Origin: Corella eumyota
Taxonomy: Eukaryota; Chordata; Ascidiacea; Phlebobranchia; Corellidae
DNA: 64,000 bases
Assembly: GCA_963082875.1 (NCBI GenBank)
Contig: OY720099.1
Span: 3,596,001-3,660,000 of the forward strand
Direction: 5' to 3'
In this document: one piece after another, positions 47,901 through 60,849 of the stretch
How the letters are laid out: the number at the start of each line of letters is the position of its first letter
Numbering within the stretch: the stretch's first letter is position 1
Program-made: the position numbers and the translations under genes
The notes under the pieces: generated by a model
What the model was told of the DNA's origin: nothing
Databases searched by the model: none
Seen by the model: only the letters and a program-made list of their open reading frames with translations

Positions 47901-50900
47901 TTGTTATTAAACCCAAGATATTATATATACAATAATTTCATAAAAATTTTACATATCATGTAGCACATGTTGGCGGTTTGTTAAAAATCGTGTACAATTC
48001 TATACAAAAAGTAACATTTTTACACAGTATTTTATTAAGCTTAATAATAGTTACCTCGTTGTACTTCCATCAAGTATATATCCAGTATCACAAGCAAAAT
48101 TGCAAGACATTCCTTCAATAACCTGATCCTCACAAACTGGTGGAGTAACACTCTGGTCAGATGAAACCACAACTACCGAACAAGTTTCTACATTTTTTGA
48201 AAAAAAATATATTTCAATTTTTTTAGATTTAACTAAAGTCTATACTATATTATATATATATCATCTTCTTTTACCTATTTCAACATATTGTTTGGCAAGG
48301 CAAAGCAAATTGAACTTATTTATAATATAGTTCATGGGCAAATTGGGTATATAATTATTTTCCAAATACGAGTTTCCAAATCAAATAAAATTACAACTTG
48401 TGACGATAGCATATTACAAAAGCAATTCAGCAACAAATGACCAAAACAAATAAAAAATTTAGCCCAAAAAGCTGGCACTTACTTAACTAGTTGGTATTTT
48501 TTTTTATATAAATATTAAAAATGTTAAACAACAGTAAATGAGTAGACACCAAAAATCATTAAAAAAAAAATTAAATCACTGAGTAAAAAACTTTTGATAA
48601 TTTGTAAAATATTCACCGGCAGCGTGGTGTAGTGGTAAGAACACTTGCTACACCACACATGGGTCGTGGGTTTATTCCCTACTGACCTCATGCTGTAGCG
48701 CCCTTGAGTAAGGCGCCATAAACGGTATGAACTCCTGCTGAGCCAGCACTTAATCAGCAGAATAATTATCAGGTAATTATAATATATAATAACCCAAATT
48801 GCCAAAGGCAACTCGAGACTGGGTCGGGGTTACTAATGTTACTCTTTGTTTAAGTCGCGCATTGGACTTTCCCACATCGAGGATAAAGATATACAAAAAA
48901 AAAATTTCCAAATTAAAACAGACCTAATTTGAAACTAAATTCACCATTAAACAACTCACTTTTGCATTGCATTGTTTCAGCACTCCACAGTCCATCCTCT
49001 CCACAATAAATCTGTTGTGTATCGCCCCCACTTTCCAACACATAACCCCCTGAACATTTAACCACACATATCTCACCATCTATGGGGTAAGTTGTGCACG
49101 AACTCGGACTTATATTTCCGTTCTCTGGCGCCATCATAGGCACACAACGAGCTAAATAAAGATTTTTAATTTGCATTTTTTCGACACTTTTACAAAATAA
49201 CTATCTTAAACGAAGCTTTATTTTTAGTGTAACTAGAGTTTACAAATTTAAAAAATACTTAATTGAAAAAAAAATACTAAACTTTAATACTAAATAAAAA
49301 GTACTAACTCTAAAATACTAAATTAAAAAAAGCAATACTAAACCTAGAAATTCTAGAGCAAACATCCCAAAACTACTTAAAATACTAACTTCGAATACTA
49401 AAATATATAATACCAGAAATTAAATTAATACCTTTACAAAACCCGACATCACTGCTCCATTCTCCACTTTGAAGACATTCTCGAAAATAAGATCCTGCAT
49501 CAGCTAAAAAAATTACAAAATTCTGATTATTTTAGAAATTTAAAAAAAAGCACAAAAAACAGACTTAAAAATCCCCAGATACTAAAAAAAACAGAATCTC
49601 TTATTTCAATAAAAATTTAACAATTTAATAAATAAAGAGAACATATTATTATACTGATAGACTAAGGCCCATATTATTAGATATGTCTACTTACATGATG
49701 GCAGAGAATTAGATAGAGCATAAGATGAAGGGCATTGAACAAAACACAAATCACCGACTGATGATCCACTTATTGAACAGGAAGGAGGTTGCATGGACCC
49801 AGCTGATGTCAAGTAAATAGTCGAACACTTTGCTGTGTTAATAAAAATTGAGTTATATGCAAAATATTTTTTTATAATATTCCAGTACGAAGACAAATAT
49901 TTATATACACTAATCAACAGCTTGCCTACAGTCACAACTCTTAACTTATATTTGCCGGCGATTATTTTTTTTAAATATTTTTTTGTCTATGTAGTGTAAA
50001 GGTTGACTTCAATATAATGGATTAAAATTGCCAAATAATTAAGCTGCTGTTGTATTGGGTCAGCAGGAGTTTATATCATTTTGTCATACTTAATTTTTTT
50101 TGTACATATCTTTATCCTCTATGTGGGAAAGTCGAATGCGCGACTTAAACATAGAGTAACATAAGTTACTCCGACCCAGTCTCGAGTTGCCTGTGGCAGT
50201 TTGGGATATTATAGATTATAATTGCCCGATAATTATGCTGCTGATTAAGTGCTGGCTCAGCAGAAGTTCATACCGTTTATAGCGCCTTACTCAAGGGCAC
50301 TACAGCATGAGATCAGCGGGGATTGAACCCACGACCTCATGTGTGGTGTAGCAAGTGTTCTTACCACTACACCACGCTGCCGGTCTAAAATTATTAACCA
50401 TTTTAGCACATTGCCTGCAGTTTTAATACTTCATTATTAGTGAATAAAATACCAAATTAACAAAAGAATTGCTTACGTGCACAATATGAGGGTGACCCAC
50501 TCCACAAACCGGTTGACAAACAAACTCTTACTGTCGCTCCCCTCAACTCAAATTCAGGTGGGCACGAGTAAAAACATTGCATTCCGAGGTAGGTGCTTAA
50601 AGTGTCCTTGCACGAAGATGGTGACATAATTGTGTGCGGCGTTTCGTCCAAACTCGGGCAGAAACCAGTGCCACCTTCAGCTTGTACACCTGTAGAAAAA
50701 AATTGACAATTTTTTTAATTTTTATTTTGACAATTTTTAAATTAATTTTTTTGTTAAAATTATTATCCTCTTACCAAAATTTTCAGGCCCCAAACCAAGT
50801 ATATTTAACAACTTTAGATCCAGTCCACCCAGACCCTTTTTAAAGAAACCGTACTGGGATAGCACTTGTATAGCTTGTACAGCGCTAATGTTAGTTAAAT

Positions 50901-52798
50901 CATGTAAGTCAATGGAACTGGTATCAATAACCATGTTAGGTGCACTGCCAGCTGCTGTAGAAACTGTTTTTTGAAGTGCATCTTCGTCGATTTCTGTTTC
51001 TTCTTTAAGATAAACCTAAATTTATTGATAAAATTTATTAAATAGTAAATACAAAAAATTATTTATCAAAAACAGAGTCAGAAAAAATTGATAATCACCC
51101 AATGTACAGCAATAATTCCAAGTCCCTTTGCCTGGGATTGTGCCCTACCAGATCTAGTTGTGTTTAAAGATGTACCAGCATCACCGTATTTAAAAGCTAA
51201 CACAACGACCTCATCAACATCCAGTTCTGCCGCTTTATAAACATCGATTATCTGAAATACAAACAGGCAAATATGTAACAAACACTAAAGTAATTTACAT
51301 ATTACACTAACCTTATTTAGGTAATTATCAAGATAAGTTAAACAAGCTACTTATCTAACAATAGAGCTATAGTACTAGCATATAGTTACTCCTTTAGTTC
51401 TCATAACAGCTAAATGCTTAAGTAAAAAAGAACAAAGTCGTTTAAAGCCTTTGACCTTGTAGTATCAGAATTTTTAATTAGATACAAAAAATTTTTTACT
51501 AACTGTTAATGTCGCAGGCTTAGCTAAACAAATTAATATAATCGAGAATAACTATTTTTTTTACTTTAGGTTCTAACTCTCTCCGAAGAGTTCTAGCCTC
51601 CATGCTTCCTATGTAGGAAAGTTTTTTAGTGTATCTCATCTTCTTTCCATCCATCGACTCTATTTTCATTGATCCCTGGAGATTAGGAAGCTTGATAGCA
51701 GAAAGTTCGAGAGTTGTAGACCCACCACCAGTGGCAAGCAAAATCACTAAAAAAGATTTATAAGGCTAAGACTACAAATTTAATGATTTTAAAAAATAAA
51801 AATGAGTTTATATAGGCTAATAAATACTTACATTTTTTATTTATTGCAAAACTAGTAGTCTTTGTTTTAAAACTGACAAGATGATGTAGTGGTCAAAACA
51901 CTTGGCTCACTACGTGAGGTCTTAGGTTCGATCATCACTGCTTATAACTTCCAGTGCCTTTAAGTAAAGCACTTTAAACGGTATGTCCTGCTGTGCCAAC
52001 ACTTAATCAGCAGCTAAATTATTTATAATCTATAATATTCCAAACTGCCAAAGGCAATTTAAGACTGGGTCAGGCTAACTTATTTTACTCTATGTTTAGG
52101 TTGTGAAGTCAACCTTTCCACATTGAAGATAAATAAATAAAAAAAACAGCAATCAGTAATAATTATTATTTTCTATATATACATTAAATATAAAAAACAG
52201 AAAAATTTCAAACCTGCAACTAGTAAAAGTATAAAACCAATGACGGCGATCGAAATCCATGGTAAAAGTTCTTTAATAACCTCAGATGACAACAATTTGG
52301 ATTCTAAATTTTCAAAAAAATATTGTTACTTTATGTTTAGGCTGTGAAGATTTGCGTTCTATATTAAGAATAAATTTACAAATGTTAAAATAGAAAGAGT
52401 TATTTTATGTAAAAATTCTAGTACCTACAATAAAAGTAAATTAGGCTACTTTTGTTAAGGTTAGGCTGTAAAGTTTTAAAGAATGCAAAAAACTTGCAAA
52501 TTTCTCAGCAATGCCTAAAATTAAAAAAAAAAATTTTAAAGCAACACCTTCTGTGGTTGTTTCTCCTTCTTCTTCTTCGCTCTTCTCTCCTTGGGATGTT
52601 GAAGGTTCACCAAGATTTTCACCCGCAACCTCTTCCTTTATAGAAAATAAAAATTGTTAAAAATTTACATAAAAAATATGCCTAAAAAAACTTGCTTTTC
52701 TAATCAGTGCAGTTTTAAACCTGGTTAGTTTCTTGCTCTTCTTTGTTCTCTGGATCATCAGCAGATTTTTCTGCCAACTCAATATCTTTTGGATCCAT
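23901..52798 (-). CDS. giant membrane mosaic: SEA, about 25 sushi, 4 ricin-type, CUB and trypsin-like domains
   Basis: About 45 exons, all on the minus strand, form one run with no internal start-like or stop-like break. Order from the N-terminus: an acidic cytoplasmic tail of about 70 residues (start ATG 52796-52798), a transmembrane helix, a SEA domain, sushi modules 1-7, ricin A, sushi 8-16, ricin B, sushi 17-19, ricin C, sushi 20-25, ricin D, CUB and a trypsin-like domain ending at the stop 23901-23903. The TM-SEA-CUB-protease frame is that of type II transmembrane serine proteases; sushi plus CUB plus protease recalls complement MASP/C1r. The ricin-type repeats resemble the cysteine-rich domain of mannose receptors. 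Surface recognition is inferred. The exon 52853-52721 is open and hydrophobic upstream of the chosen ATG, so a further 5' exon is possible. Two adjacent genes instead of one cannot be excluded. Confidence 0.7.
25062..25302 (-). repeat. SINE
   Basis: Between the second and third trypsin-like exons. Body complete; head ends CACCACACTACC. Confidence 0.8.
25679..25945 (-). repeat. SINE, diverged
   Basis: Between the first and second trypsin-like exons; the head is worn. Confidence 0.7.
26219..26445 (+). repeat. SINE, truncated tail
   Basis: Head GGCAGTGTGGTGTAGTGG intact, of the TTCACTACATGAGGTCCTGG subfamily. It abuts the last CUB exon. Confidence 0.8.
26671..26992 (-). repeat. SINE with internal duplication in the head
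   Basis: Between CUB exons. The stretch CCTCGACCTTATCTGGTGTAG-like is present twice in the tRNA head, making this copy longer than usual. Confidence 0.75.
27322..27607 (-). repeat. full-length SINE, young type
   Basis: In the first CUB intron; both ends clear. Confidence 0.85.
28134..28247 (-). repeat. SINE body fragment
   Basis: Interrupted by the next SINE at 28248; only the body is left. Confidence 0.65.
28248..28530 (-). repeat. SINE, inserted into an older copy
   Basis: Almost complete; follows the broken copy in the same direction, within the ricin D introns. Confidence 0.85.
28803..29083 (-). repeat. SINE, TTTATCCTCAATG type
   Basis: Within ricin D; its head stops about 12 bases from the exon at 29095. 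Confidence 0.8.
29341..29570 (+). repeat. SINE, old and diverged
   Basis: Head GGTAATATAGTGTAGTGGG; tail lost. Confidence 0.6.
29876..30113 (-). repeat. SINE, old and diverged
   Basis: Begins TTTTATTTTCGGGGTGG; lies between two exons of sushi block 4. Confidence 0.65.
30592..30680 (+). repeat. SINE tail fragment
   Basis: Only the last 90 bases, from GACTTGGTCAGGGTAAC to GGGGATAAATAAC. Confidence 0.65.
31498..31730 (-). repeat. SINE ending at a splice donor
   Basis: The head is cut a few bases from the donor of the exon at 31737. Confidence 0.65.
32494..32782 (-). repeat. full-length SINE
   Basis: In a ricin C intron; good match from tail to head. Confidence 0.8.
33240..33315 (-). repeat. 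SINE head fragment
   Basis: Only the tRNA-like head (CAGTAGGAATCAAACCC to CAACACACCA), next to a ricin C exon. Confidence 0.5.
33612..33830 (-). repeat. SINE, strongly diverged
   Basis: Recognised by AATATGTTACCTTAACCCAA and a worn head. Confidence 0.5.
33897..35385 (-). other. mosaic gene: sushi block 3, about 3 modules
   Basis: Exons about 35385-35264, 35006-34885, 34370-34160 and 34006-33897. Cores include CFFTCDEGDFA, CKLTCAGDTPLSNG with NGVWEGALELTC, and CIFECDPGYYSENATNIVTC. Confidence 0.75.
34563..34790 (+). repeat. SINE, strongly diverged
   Basis: Head GTTGGCATGTAGTTAGAATA, B box AGTTCGATTCCC. Confidence 0.55.
35408..35618 (-). repeat. SINE with central deletion
   Basis: Tail and head present, the middle replaced by TTTTTAAAACTTTG-like sequence. 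Confidence 0.65.
35938..36175 (+). repeat. SINE, old
   Basis: Within a ricin B intron; head GGCAGTGTAATGTAGTAATC. Confidence 0.6.
36590..36856 (-). repeat. SINE, old
   Basis: Directly before a foldback pair of SINE halves; head damaged. Confidence 0.55.
36857..37155. repeat. foldback made of two head-to-head SINE pieces
   Basis: 36857-36940 is a minus-oriented SINE body; 36941-37155 is a plus-oriented body and tail. The tRNA heads are missing at the junction, so arms of about 84 bases (36857-36940 and 36959-37044) can pair. Confidence 0.8.
37666..37955 (-). repeat. full-length SINE, young type
   Basis: In sushi block 2; one of the least diverged copies. Confidence 0.88.
38714..39060 (+). 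repeat. SINE, composite
   Basis: The head is of the TTCCACTACACGAGGTCCTGG subfamily; the body is diverged and followed by a second tail (TTGCGCATTTGACTTTTTCA), so two copies may be joined. Confidence 0.6.
39110..39190 (-). repeat. SINE head fragment
   Basis: Runs from CTCAAGGGCACTACAGCATG to a worn head. Confidence 0.5.
39541..39818 (-). repeat. full-length SINE
   Basis: Small deletion in the head (GGGGATTTTGTGAAGTAGC); it stops about 20 bases from the exon at 39838. Confidence 0.82.
40258..40535 (+). repeat. SINE, TTCACTACATGAGG subfamily
   Basis: Tail ends GATAAATAAATATAG instead of GATAAAGATATATAC. Confidence 0.75.
41449..41690 (+). repeat. SINE with deletion in the head
   Basis: GGCAGCGTGGCTTCACTACATG lacks the A-box part; tail intact. 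Confidence 0.72.
42523..42765 (+). repeat. SINE, shortened body
   Basis: Head GGCAGGATGTAGTGGTAAA; part of the CTTGAGTAAGGCGC section is missing. Confidence 0.7.
43168..43300 (+). repeat. SINE fragment, old
   Basis: CACATGAGGTCCAGGG and a worn tail. Confidence 0.4.
43722..43997 (-). repeat. full-length SINE
   Basis: Between ricin A exons; head ACACCACGCTGCCGG. Confidence 0.82.
44326..44560 (+). repeat. SINE, shortened
   Basis: Between ricin A exons; starts inside the head at CTGGCTTCACTACAAG. Confidence 0.72.
44969..45258 (+). repeat. full-length SINE, young type
   Basis: Head GGCAGCATGGTGTAGTGG with the GCTACACCACACATAAGG arm; tail GATATATACAAAAAAA. Confidence 0.88.
45752..46038 (-). repeat. 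full-length SINE
   Basis: Slightly diverged; intron between sushi modules 6 and 7. Confidence 0.8.
46140..46345 (+). repeat. SINE remnant
   Basis: B-box-like GGTTCGGAGTAGGATTCCC and a worn tail, just after the previous SINE. Confidence 0.4.
46757..47036 (+). repeat. SINE, TTTACTACATGAAG subfamily
   Basis: Head CAGCGTTGGTGTAGTGGTC; complete but diverged. Confidence 0.75.
47268..47530 (+). repeat. SINE, strongly diverged
   Basis: Head AGTTGGCATGTTGTAGGAAC, tail CACATAACATAAATAAAT. Confidence 0.5.
48616..48904 (+). repeat. full-length SINE, young type
   Basis: Head CCGGCAGCGTGGTGTAGTGG, tail GATAAAGATATACAAAAAAA. Confidence 0.88.
49970..50093 (-). repeat. SINE body fragment
   Basis: Ends where the next copy starts; probably split by it. 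Confidence 0.55.
50094..50384 (-). repeat. full-length SINE, young type
   Basis: Near-consensus copy inserted next to or into an older one of the same direction. Confidence 0.9.
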
Positions 52799-52853
52799 TA
52801 GAATATTTAAAATAGCATACACCAGTACGCATACACTTAGTAATATTGTAGCT
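50775..52853 (-). other. mosaic gene: cytoplasmic tail, transmembrane helix and SEA domain
   Basis: Exons about 52853-52721, 52635-52548, 52305-52215, 51746-51565, 51251-51099 and 51015-50775. The tail is rich in Glu. The helix core is WISIAVIGFILLLVAVILLA, split by a phase-1 intron. The SEA-like fold then shows YTKKLSYIGSMEARTL, IIDVYKAAELDVDEVVVL and ETEIDEDALQKTV with a final VIDTSSIDL, matching SEA order. The usual GSVVV self-cleavage site is not evident (GDAGTSLNTT lies near that place), so autoproteolysis is doubtful. Confidence 0.75.
51880..52143 (+). repeat. SINE, TCACTACGTGAGG subfamily
   Basis: In the intron between the transmembrane exon and the SEA exon; tail GATAAATAAATAAA. Confidence 0.75.
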
Positions 52854-54833
52854 ATAAAATATTGCAAAGCAAAGATATAAACCGTTATTGGCTTACTTTA
52901 TTAAACTCTGTCAGCTTAGTGTCAATATAAAAAATCATTTTTAAATTAAAATTTTCCGAAAGATTTTTATTTTAAAACGAGTAGTTTTGCTGTATTACAC
53001 AAAACCACGTGTTACCAGTGGTAAGGTATGTTTTACCTTATTTTATTTAAAAAATAATTTAAAGTTTCCTGAAGGTTTTATAGTTATGACAAATTAGCAG
53101 AAAATCAAAAAATATATTTTTAATAATTCCAAAATGTATTATTTTTTACCGCCAACCACACGATCATTGAACATGCATTGTTACGTAAATTAATAGAAAT
53201 CTAATAACAAAAAATATTTAAATAAAAACATAATTTTGTTTAGTTTAAGTAATAAAATTACCTGCATTACATTCTACTTTTTTAATATAGACTAAAATTA
53301 CATATTTGTCCCCAGTGTTTATTTAGCATGATACTACGCGTTCTAATGTTTACCTTTCAAGTATTTTTACGATCTATCGCTATTTTTAGTTAAAATATTT
53401 TATAATACTTCAATGAGAAAAATTTAAAAACAAAAAGGTAAAACAACATGTGTGTATGCGTCATGTATGCTCCCTATTTTTGTATGCGTAGAACTTTGGC
53501 ATTACTCAACTCCATATCACATGTGGTTGGCCTTTATGGTTTGTACCGTTTTCGGAATGATTACGGAAAAAATAACTTCGGACAATTTTTTGTTTCTTGG
53601 ATTCAACTTTTGGCTGAAATTGTATTTGCACATATATCCCTTTGCTTTTCACGTTATTAAATGCATAATTGAACCTAGATGACATCCAATGTACAGCGCA
53701 ATACAAAATCCCTTTTTAAATCAATCAACCGTTCATATGCTAACATAGCAAATCGTCAGTTCCGTATATCACCATTTTAACTAGCAACGCAACTATGCAG
53801 TACAATCGCGCTACATGTAAGGAGTAAATGTAAAAACAGTTGCAATAAAAAACATGTGCTACAGTAGACTGCATGTTCTATTTGATAGACATTCAACTTA
53901 CGTCATCGCGATACTGATGCGTGAAGTAAGAAAACGTCACGCAACCTGTACAAGTATACACTGTATATATACACAGGGAAAACTTTAGTAATATAGCTGT
54001 CTATATTCGAGTTCTGAAGTACGCGGTTATTTTCTATGGGGGTTTAAAAGCTCACTAGATCAGTCTGTAAACTGAAAGTGTTTGTACTACGCAGCGTTAT
54101 TTTGTTACCAGTTCAGACAGTTCAGAAGCCTTTACGTTTTTACAATCAGTTGCTTTTGCCCTTTGAAATTTAGCTCAAGTCGAATAAATTCGAAAAACAG
54201 GCAACAGTCATATTTCAGGCTGATTAATGGCATACCAACTTCCTGTATTACTTTTCAATGCACATGTTTACAATGCGTTACTTCATAAGACAGCGTTGGT
54301 GGTTAGTTAGTATAGCCTATATTCTTATTTGTGGTTTTTCTATATAAAAGCACTATAGAAATAGCCCAGTCGTCTAGTCGTATAAAAGTGTTAAATCCAT
54401 TTATAGAACGAAATAGCTTCGTGTATAATAAAATAGCCATGTATATGGATTTGCCAAATACAATGAGTTTATATTCAACAGGCATAGGCATATTTAAAAT
54501 ATAGTTTTTATTTAGATCTATATAGCGTAGCACCTAACCCAAGTTAATTTGTAAGATGGGTAATGGAAGAGTGCTTATAAGTAAACTTTAAGCGAAGTCT
54601 GTATCACGTTTATCCATTAATTCTAGTAGTTGAGCTAATATTAATGTAATCTTATATCTTGGTGAATAAATATTGTTTTAACGATACAAAGTATCGCATT
54701 ATACATATTTGTGTTACTATGCCATTCGGCTTTAAAGTTATTAATAATTAATCATCTAAAATAATATAGTTTGTATAGACTGTAGTTGACGTTTAAATCT
54801 TTCTATATTATAGGATAAATTTACTGTAGAACA
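52854..54833. other. divergent intergenic region between mosaic gene and GT54 gene
   Basis: About 2 kb without a convincing gene. A CRE-like TTACGTCATCG lies at about 53900, and ACTGTATATATACACAG, a near palindrome, at about 53959. An acceptor-like TATTATAG ends at 54813, so the GT54 gene may have a 5' untranslated intron. Open frames at 53448-53682 in two overlapping frames look accidental. Confidence 0.4.
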
Positions 54834-56657
54834 ATGACTAGAAATCAACCTTTGGTTACTATTATAGTTATTCTATGCGCTCTTGCGCTTTTTGGAAGAA
54901 TTTTGCTGCTATTTGGGTGTGAAAAACAAAAGAACGTAATAGTTCTGGACGATGTTATTCCAACTGGAATGAAAACAACTTCAAAGGGAACTACGCCTAG
55001 TAGTAACGCGCAGTCGCCTGATATAGACGACAAATTTAATAACGAATTCTACACATCACTAGTGTTTTCAAACGACACTCGCCAGCCGCAATACAAACTG
55101 GGCGAAGTTAAGAAAGAAAAAATGATAACTGTGGGCATTCCGAGTGCTATACGAAAAGGCCAATTCTATTTAACCAACACTCTAAAAAGCATGATTTCAA
55201 ACATAGATTTAATACACAAAGAGAATTGCGCATTTGTCGTTTACGTAGCTGAATCCAATTTGACATACGTAAGCGAAGTGGCTAATATGATAAAGAACGC
55301 TTTTCCTGCAGAATTTGATCAAGGAATTATCGAGGTAAGAATTACAGTACGAGGTTTAAGACCTAAGTGCCCACACTTTAATCCCCTAGCCATCCATTTG
55401 TGTGTATTTAAGCATTAAATAAAGTGAATTGTTATTTGACTGACCGTTATAGCTTACAGAGTATAGCAATTTTCTTTGTATTTCATAGATTTAATGGTGT
55501 AGGGTAGGGTGCATAAATTACTTCCCGGTATTTTTAATATTAACTGTAAATTCAACGCGAATCTTGTTTGTGTAGTGATGACATTTAAAACAGAACGTAA
55601 AATCCCGAACTTTCGTTTTAAGTATTATTACCCGAGTAGGTACATACGCCTATTTAAACAGTTGCGAAATTTAAACAATAGCCCATTTACAAATAAATTC
55701 CTGGAAAGTTTGTAATACGACCTGCAATTTTAAATCAACAATGCCGTGACCAATAGAGCGCTTAAAAATACTTATTGGACCGTAAATGAGGGAGACAATT
55801 CATTGTTTAAACTTTTTAGGTGATAAGTCCACCTGCTGAGCTTCTGCCAGGTTGGCAAAATTTGGTGCAGGCGCGTTTCGGCGACACACTTGAAAGGTCT
55901 CGGTGGATGGCTAAACAAAATCTTGACATGCACTTTTTAATGTCCTACATTATCGGTCATCTTAACCCTGAATACTTTTTAATGATGGAAGATGACGTTA
56001 CAGCATCAAAAGGATACATGACCGAAATTATGAGGGTAATTTTAAAAGAGTTTTGCAACTTATTGTCGCACTAGGTTTATTCAATCAACAACTAGCCCTT
56101 TTATATCATTTTGTGTAGGAGTATTACTTATAAAGGCGTTATACTTTTTGACATAAATGTTTACTTCAAAGTAACGGTATCCACTATGTACACACAGTTT
56201 AACTTAGTGTGGGGTTTTATCTATTACCTGTATTTACTTATTTTTATGTATTTTAGACCGCGCAGTCAAAGCCTCTTTCGAAATGGCTAAGCGCCAGTTT
56301 TACCAACGTCGGTGGCGCCGGTAAATTATTTCACAATTTATCTACTCGCGAGTTTTGCCATTTCATTTTGCTTTTTTGGGACGTCAAACCATTAGACTGG
56401 CTTATGTGGGATTATATAAGTATAAGAAGTTGTGGTTATGACGATTCAACCGTCGACTGTAAAGCTAAGAAAAAGGCAATGACAATTATACACCCGAAAA
56501 ATTTGTTTATCCACAGAGGAAAGTTAGTGAAATTCACTTTCTTGTTATAATAATAGTTTTTAAATAAAGCATTTAAAACTGAAAATGGTATAATTTATTA
56601 TTTTACTCATATTTTTTTAGAATATCATCCCGTTCTAATGTGATAAATGGGACGTGA
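54834..56657 (+). CDS. GT54-family beta-1,4-GlcNAc-transferase (MGAT4-like), short form
   Basis: Exons 54834-55334, 55820-56035, 56257-56522 and 56621-56657 join in frame to 339 residues. Residues about 7-28 (PLVTIIVILCALALFGRILL) form a type II signal anchor as in Golgi transferases. The catalytic part matches MGAT4: ITVGIPSAIRKGQFYL, VISPPAELLPGW, RWMAKQNLDMHFLMSYI, the metal-site-like YFLMMEDDV, VGGAGKLFHNL and FWDVKPLDWLMWDYI. MGAT4 enzymes add the beta-1,4-linked GlcNAc branch to the alpha-1,3 mannose arm of N-glycans. The protein stops just after the LFIHRGK region and lacks the C-terminal lectin-like part of the roughly 535-residue MGAT4A. The last exon is short and rests on frame continuity. 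It may be a distinct short paralog. Confidence 0.82.
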
Positions 56658-57531
56658 CACTAACCACAGGATGTTTTTTTCAACCATCTATCTAAATGTT
56701 TTACGTGGCTCAATAAATAAAAGAAAAAGGCGAAACAGCATTCACAAAATTTTATAATACAACATTGAGTTTACGAACAAACAACAGTTCGTGGAATTTC
56801 TATTAGAAACGTGAAGCTGTTTTTTTGTTAACGTATTTTTTTAAATGCCATAACCTGCCCATTCTAAATTCATATTGAACGCCCTAGTGCGCTCAGTCAT
56901 TCGTAAATTACCTTCACAGTGCGGTATGTACTAATTATGGCATTATAATATCATAAAAGAAAATTATTTTGTTCTTTTAAAAATTTCAGTTAAAATCGTG
57001 CAATAACGCAAAAAACTTAAATAGCATCAAATTTTTGCTATAACGTATTATAGTTTAACTTATTTGCAACTAGAAATCATTAAAGCACATTTTTGTTATT
57101 GCTATTTATATGTAACTTGTTGTGACTTCTATTTATTCTGATATTCTTTCTTGCATTTTTGATCCTAATGTTGCAAGAATTTTAAAAACATGCACGTAGG
57201 CTGAATTTACACAATTCTATTTTTAAAATAAGTGGTTTATAACCAACCTCTTTTGTCCAAATCACTTCTATTTTTTGCAAACATATGCACTTATTGCCGA
57301 ATTATGTAGGATTTTCTTACCAGGAATAGTGGTAATGTCAAGTCCTATTCAATGATAATAAACTCTATTTAAAGTTAAACGTTACATGGGTATGTTTTAT
57401 TCAATAAAATATCGTAGTAAGATAACTATCACATCTTGAATATATTAAAGTGATGCTGTATAACAATCAAAAACGTGTAATGATTACACAGCTTTAAACA
57501 AGAACCGGTTAGGGATTTTAATTTTTAAGTT
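56658..57531. other. convergent intergenic region, nothing seen
   Basis: Tail-to-tail between the GT54 gene and the TSP1-trypsin gene. AT-rich; no repeat or RNA gene recognised. Confidence 0.4.

Positions 57532-60849
<3,318 letters not shown>

Larger units (their letters stand above)
45512..50689 (-). other. mosaic gene: sushi block 1, about 7 modules
   Basis: Exons about 50689-50477, 49836-49701, 49502-49432, 49152-48957, 48190-48056, 47708-47590, 47220-47090, 46690-46503 and 45683-45512. Modules show the four-cysteine and tryptophan pattern, for example YSCPPEFELRGATVRVC with GLWSGSPSYC, and CSFSCYSPHKLVGARVITC with GQWSASAPTC. Some modules are one exon; others are split in the middle. SINEs fill most introns. 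Confidence 0.8.

Noticed and set aside
51400-51560. Possible extra SEA exon
   Set aside because: No splice acceptor and no frame continuity; exons at 51565-51746 and 51099-51251 join directly.
53448-53682. Two overlapping open frames of 70 and 76 codons
   Set aside because: Overlap in different frames, hydrophobic by composition, no homology recognised.
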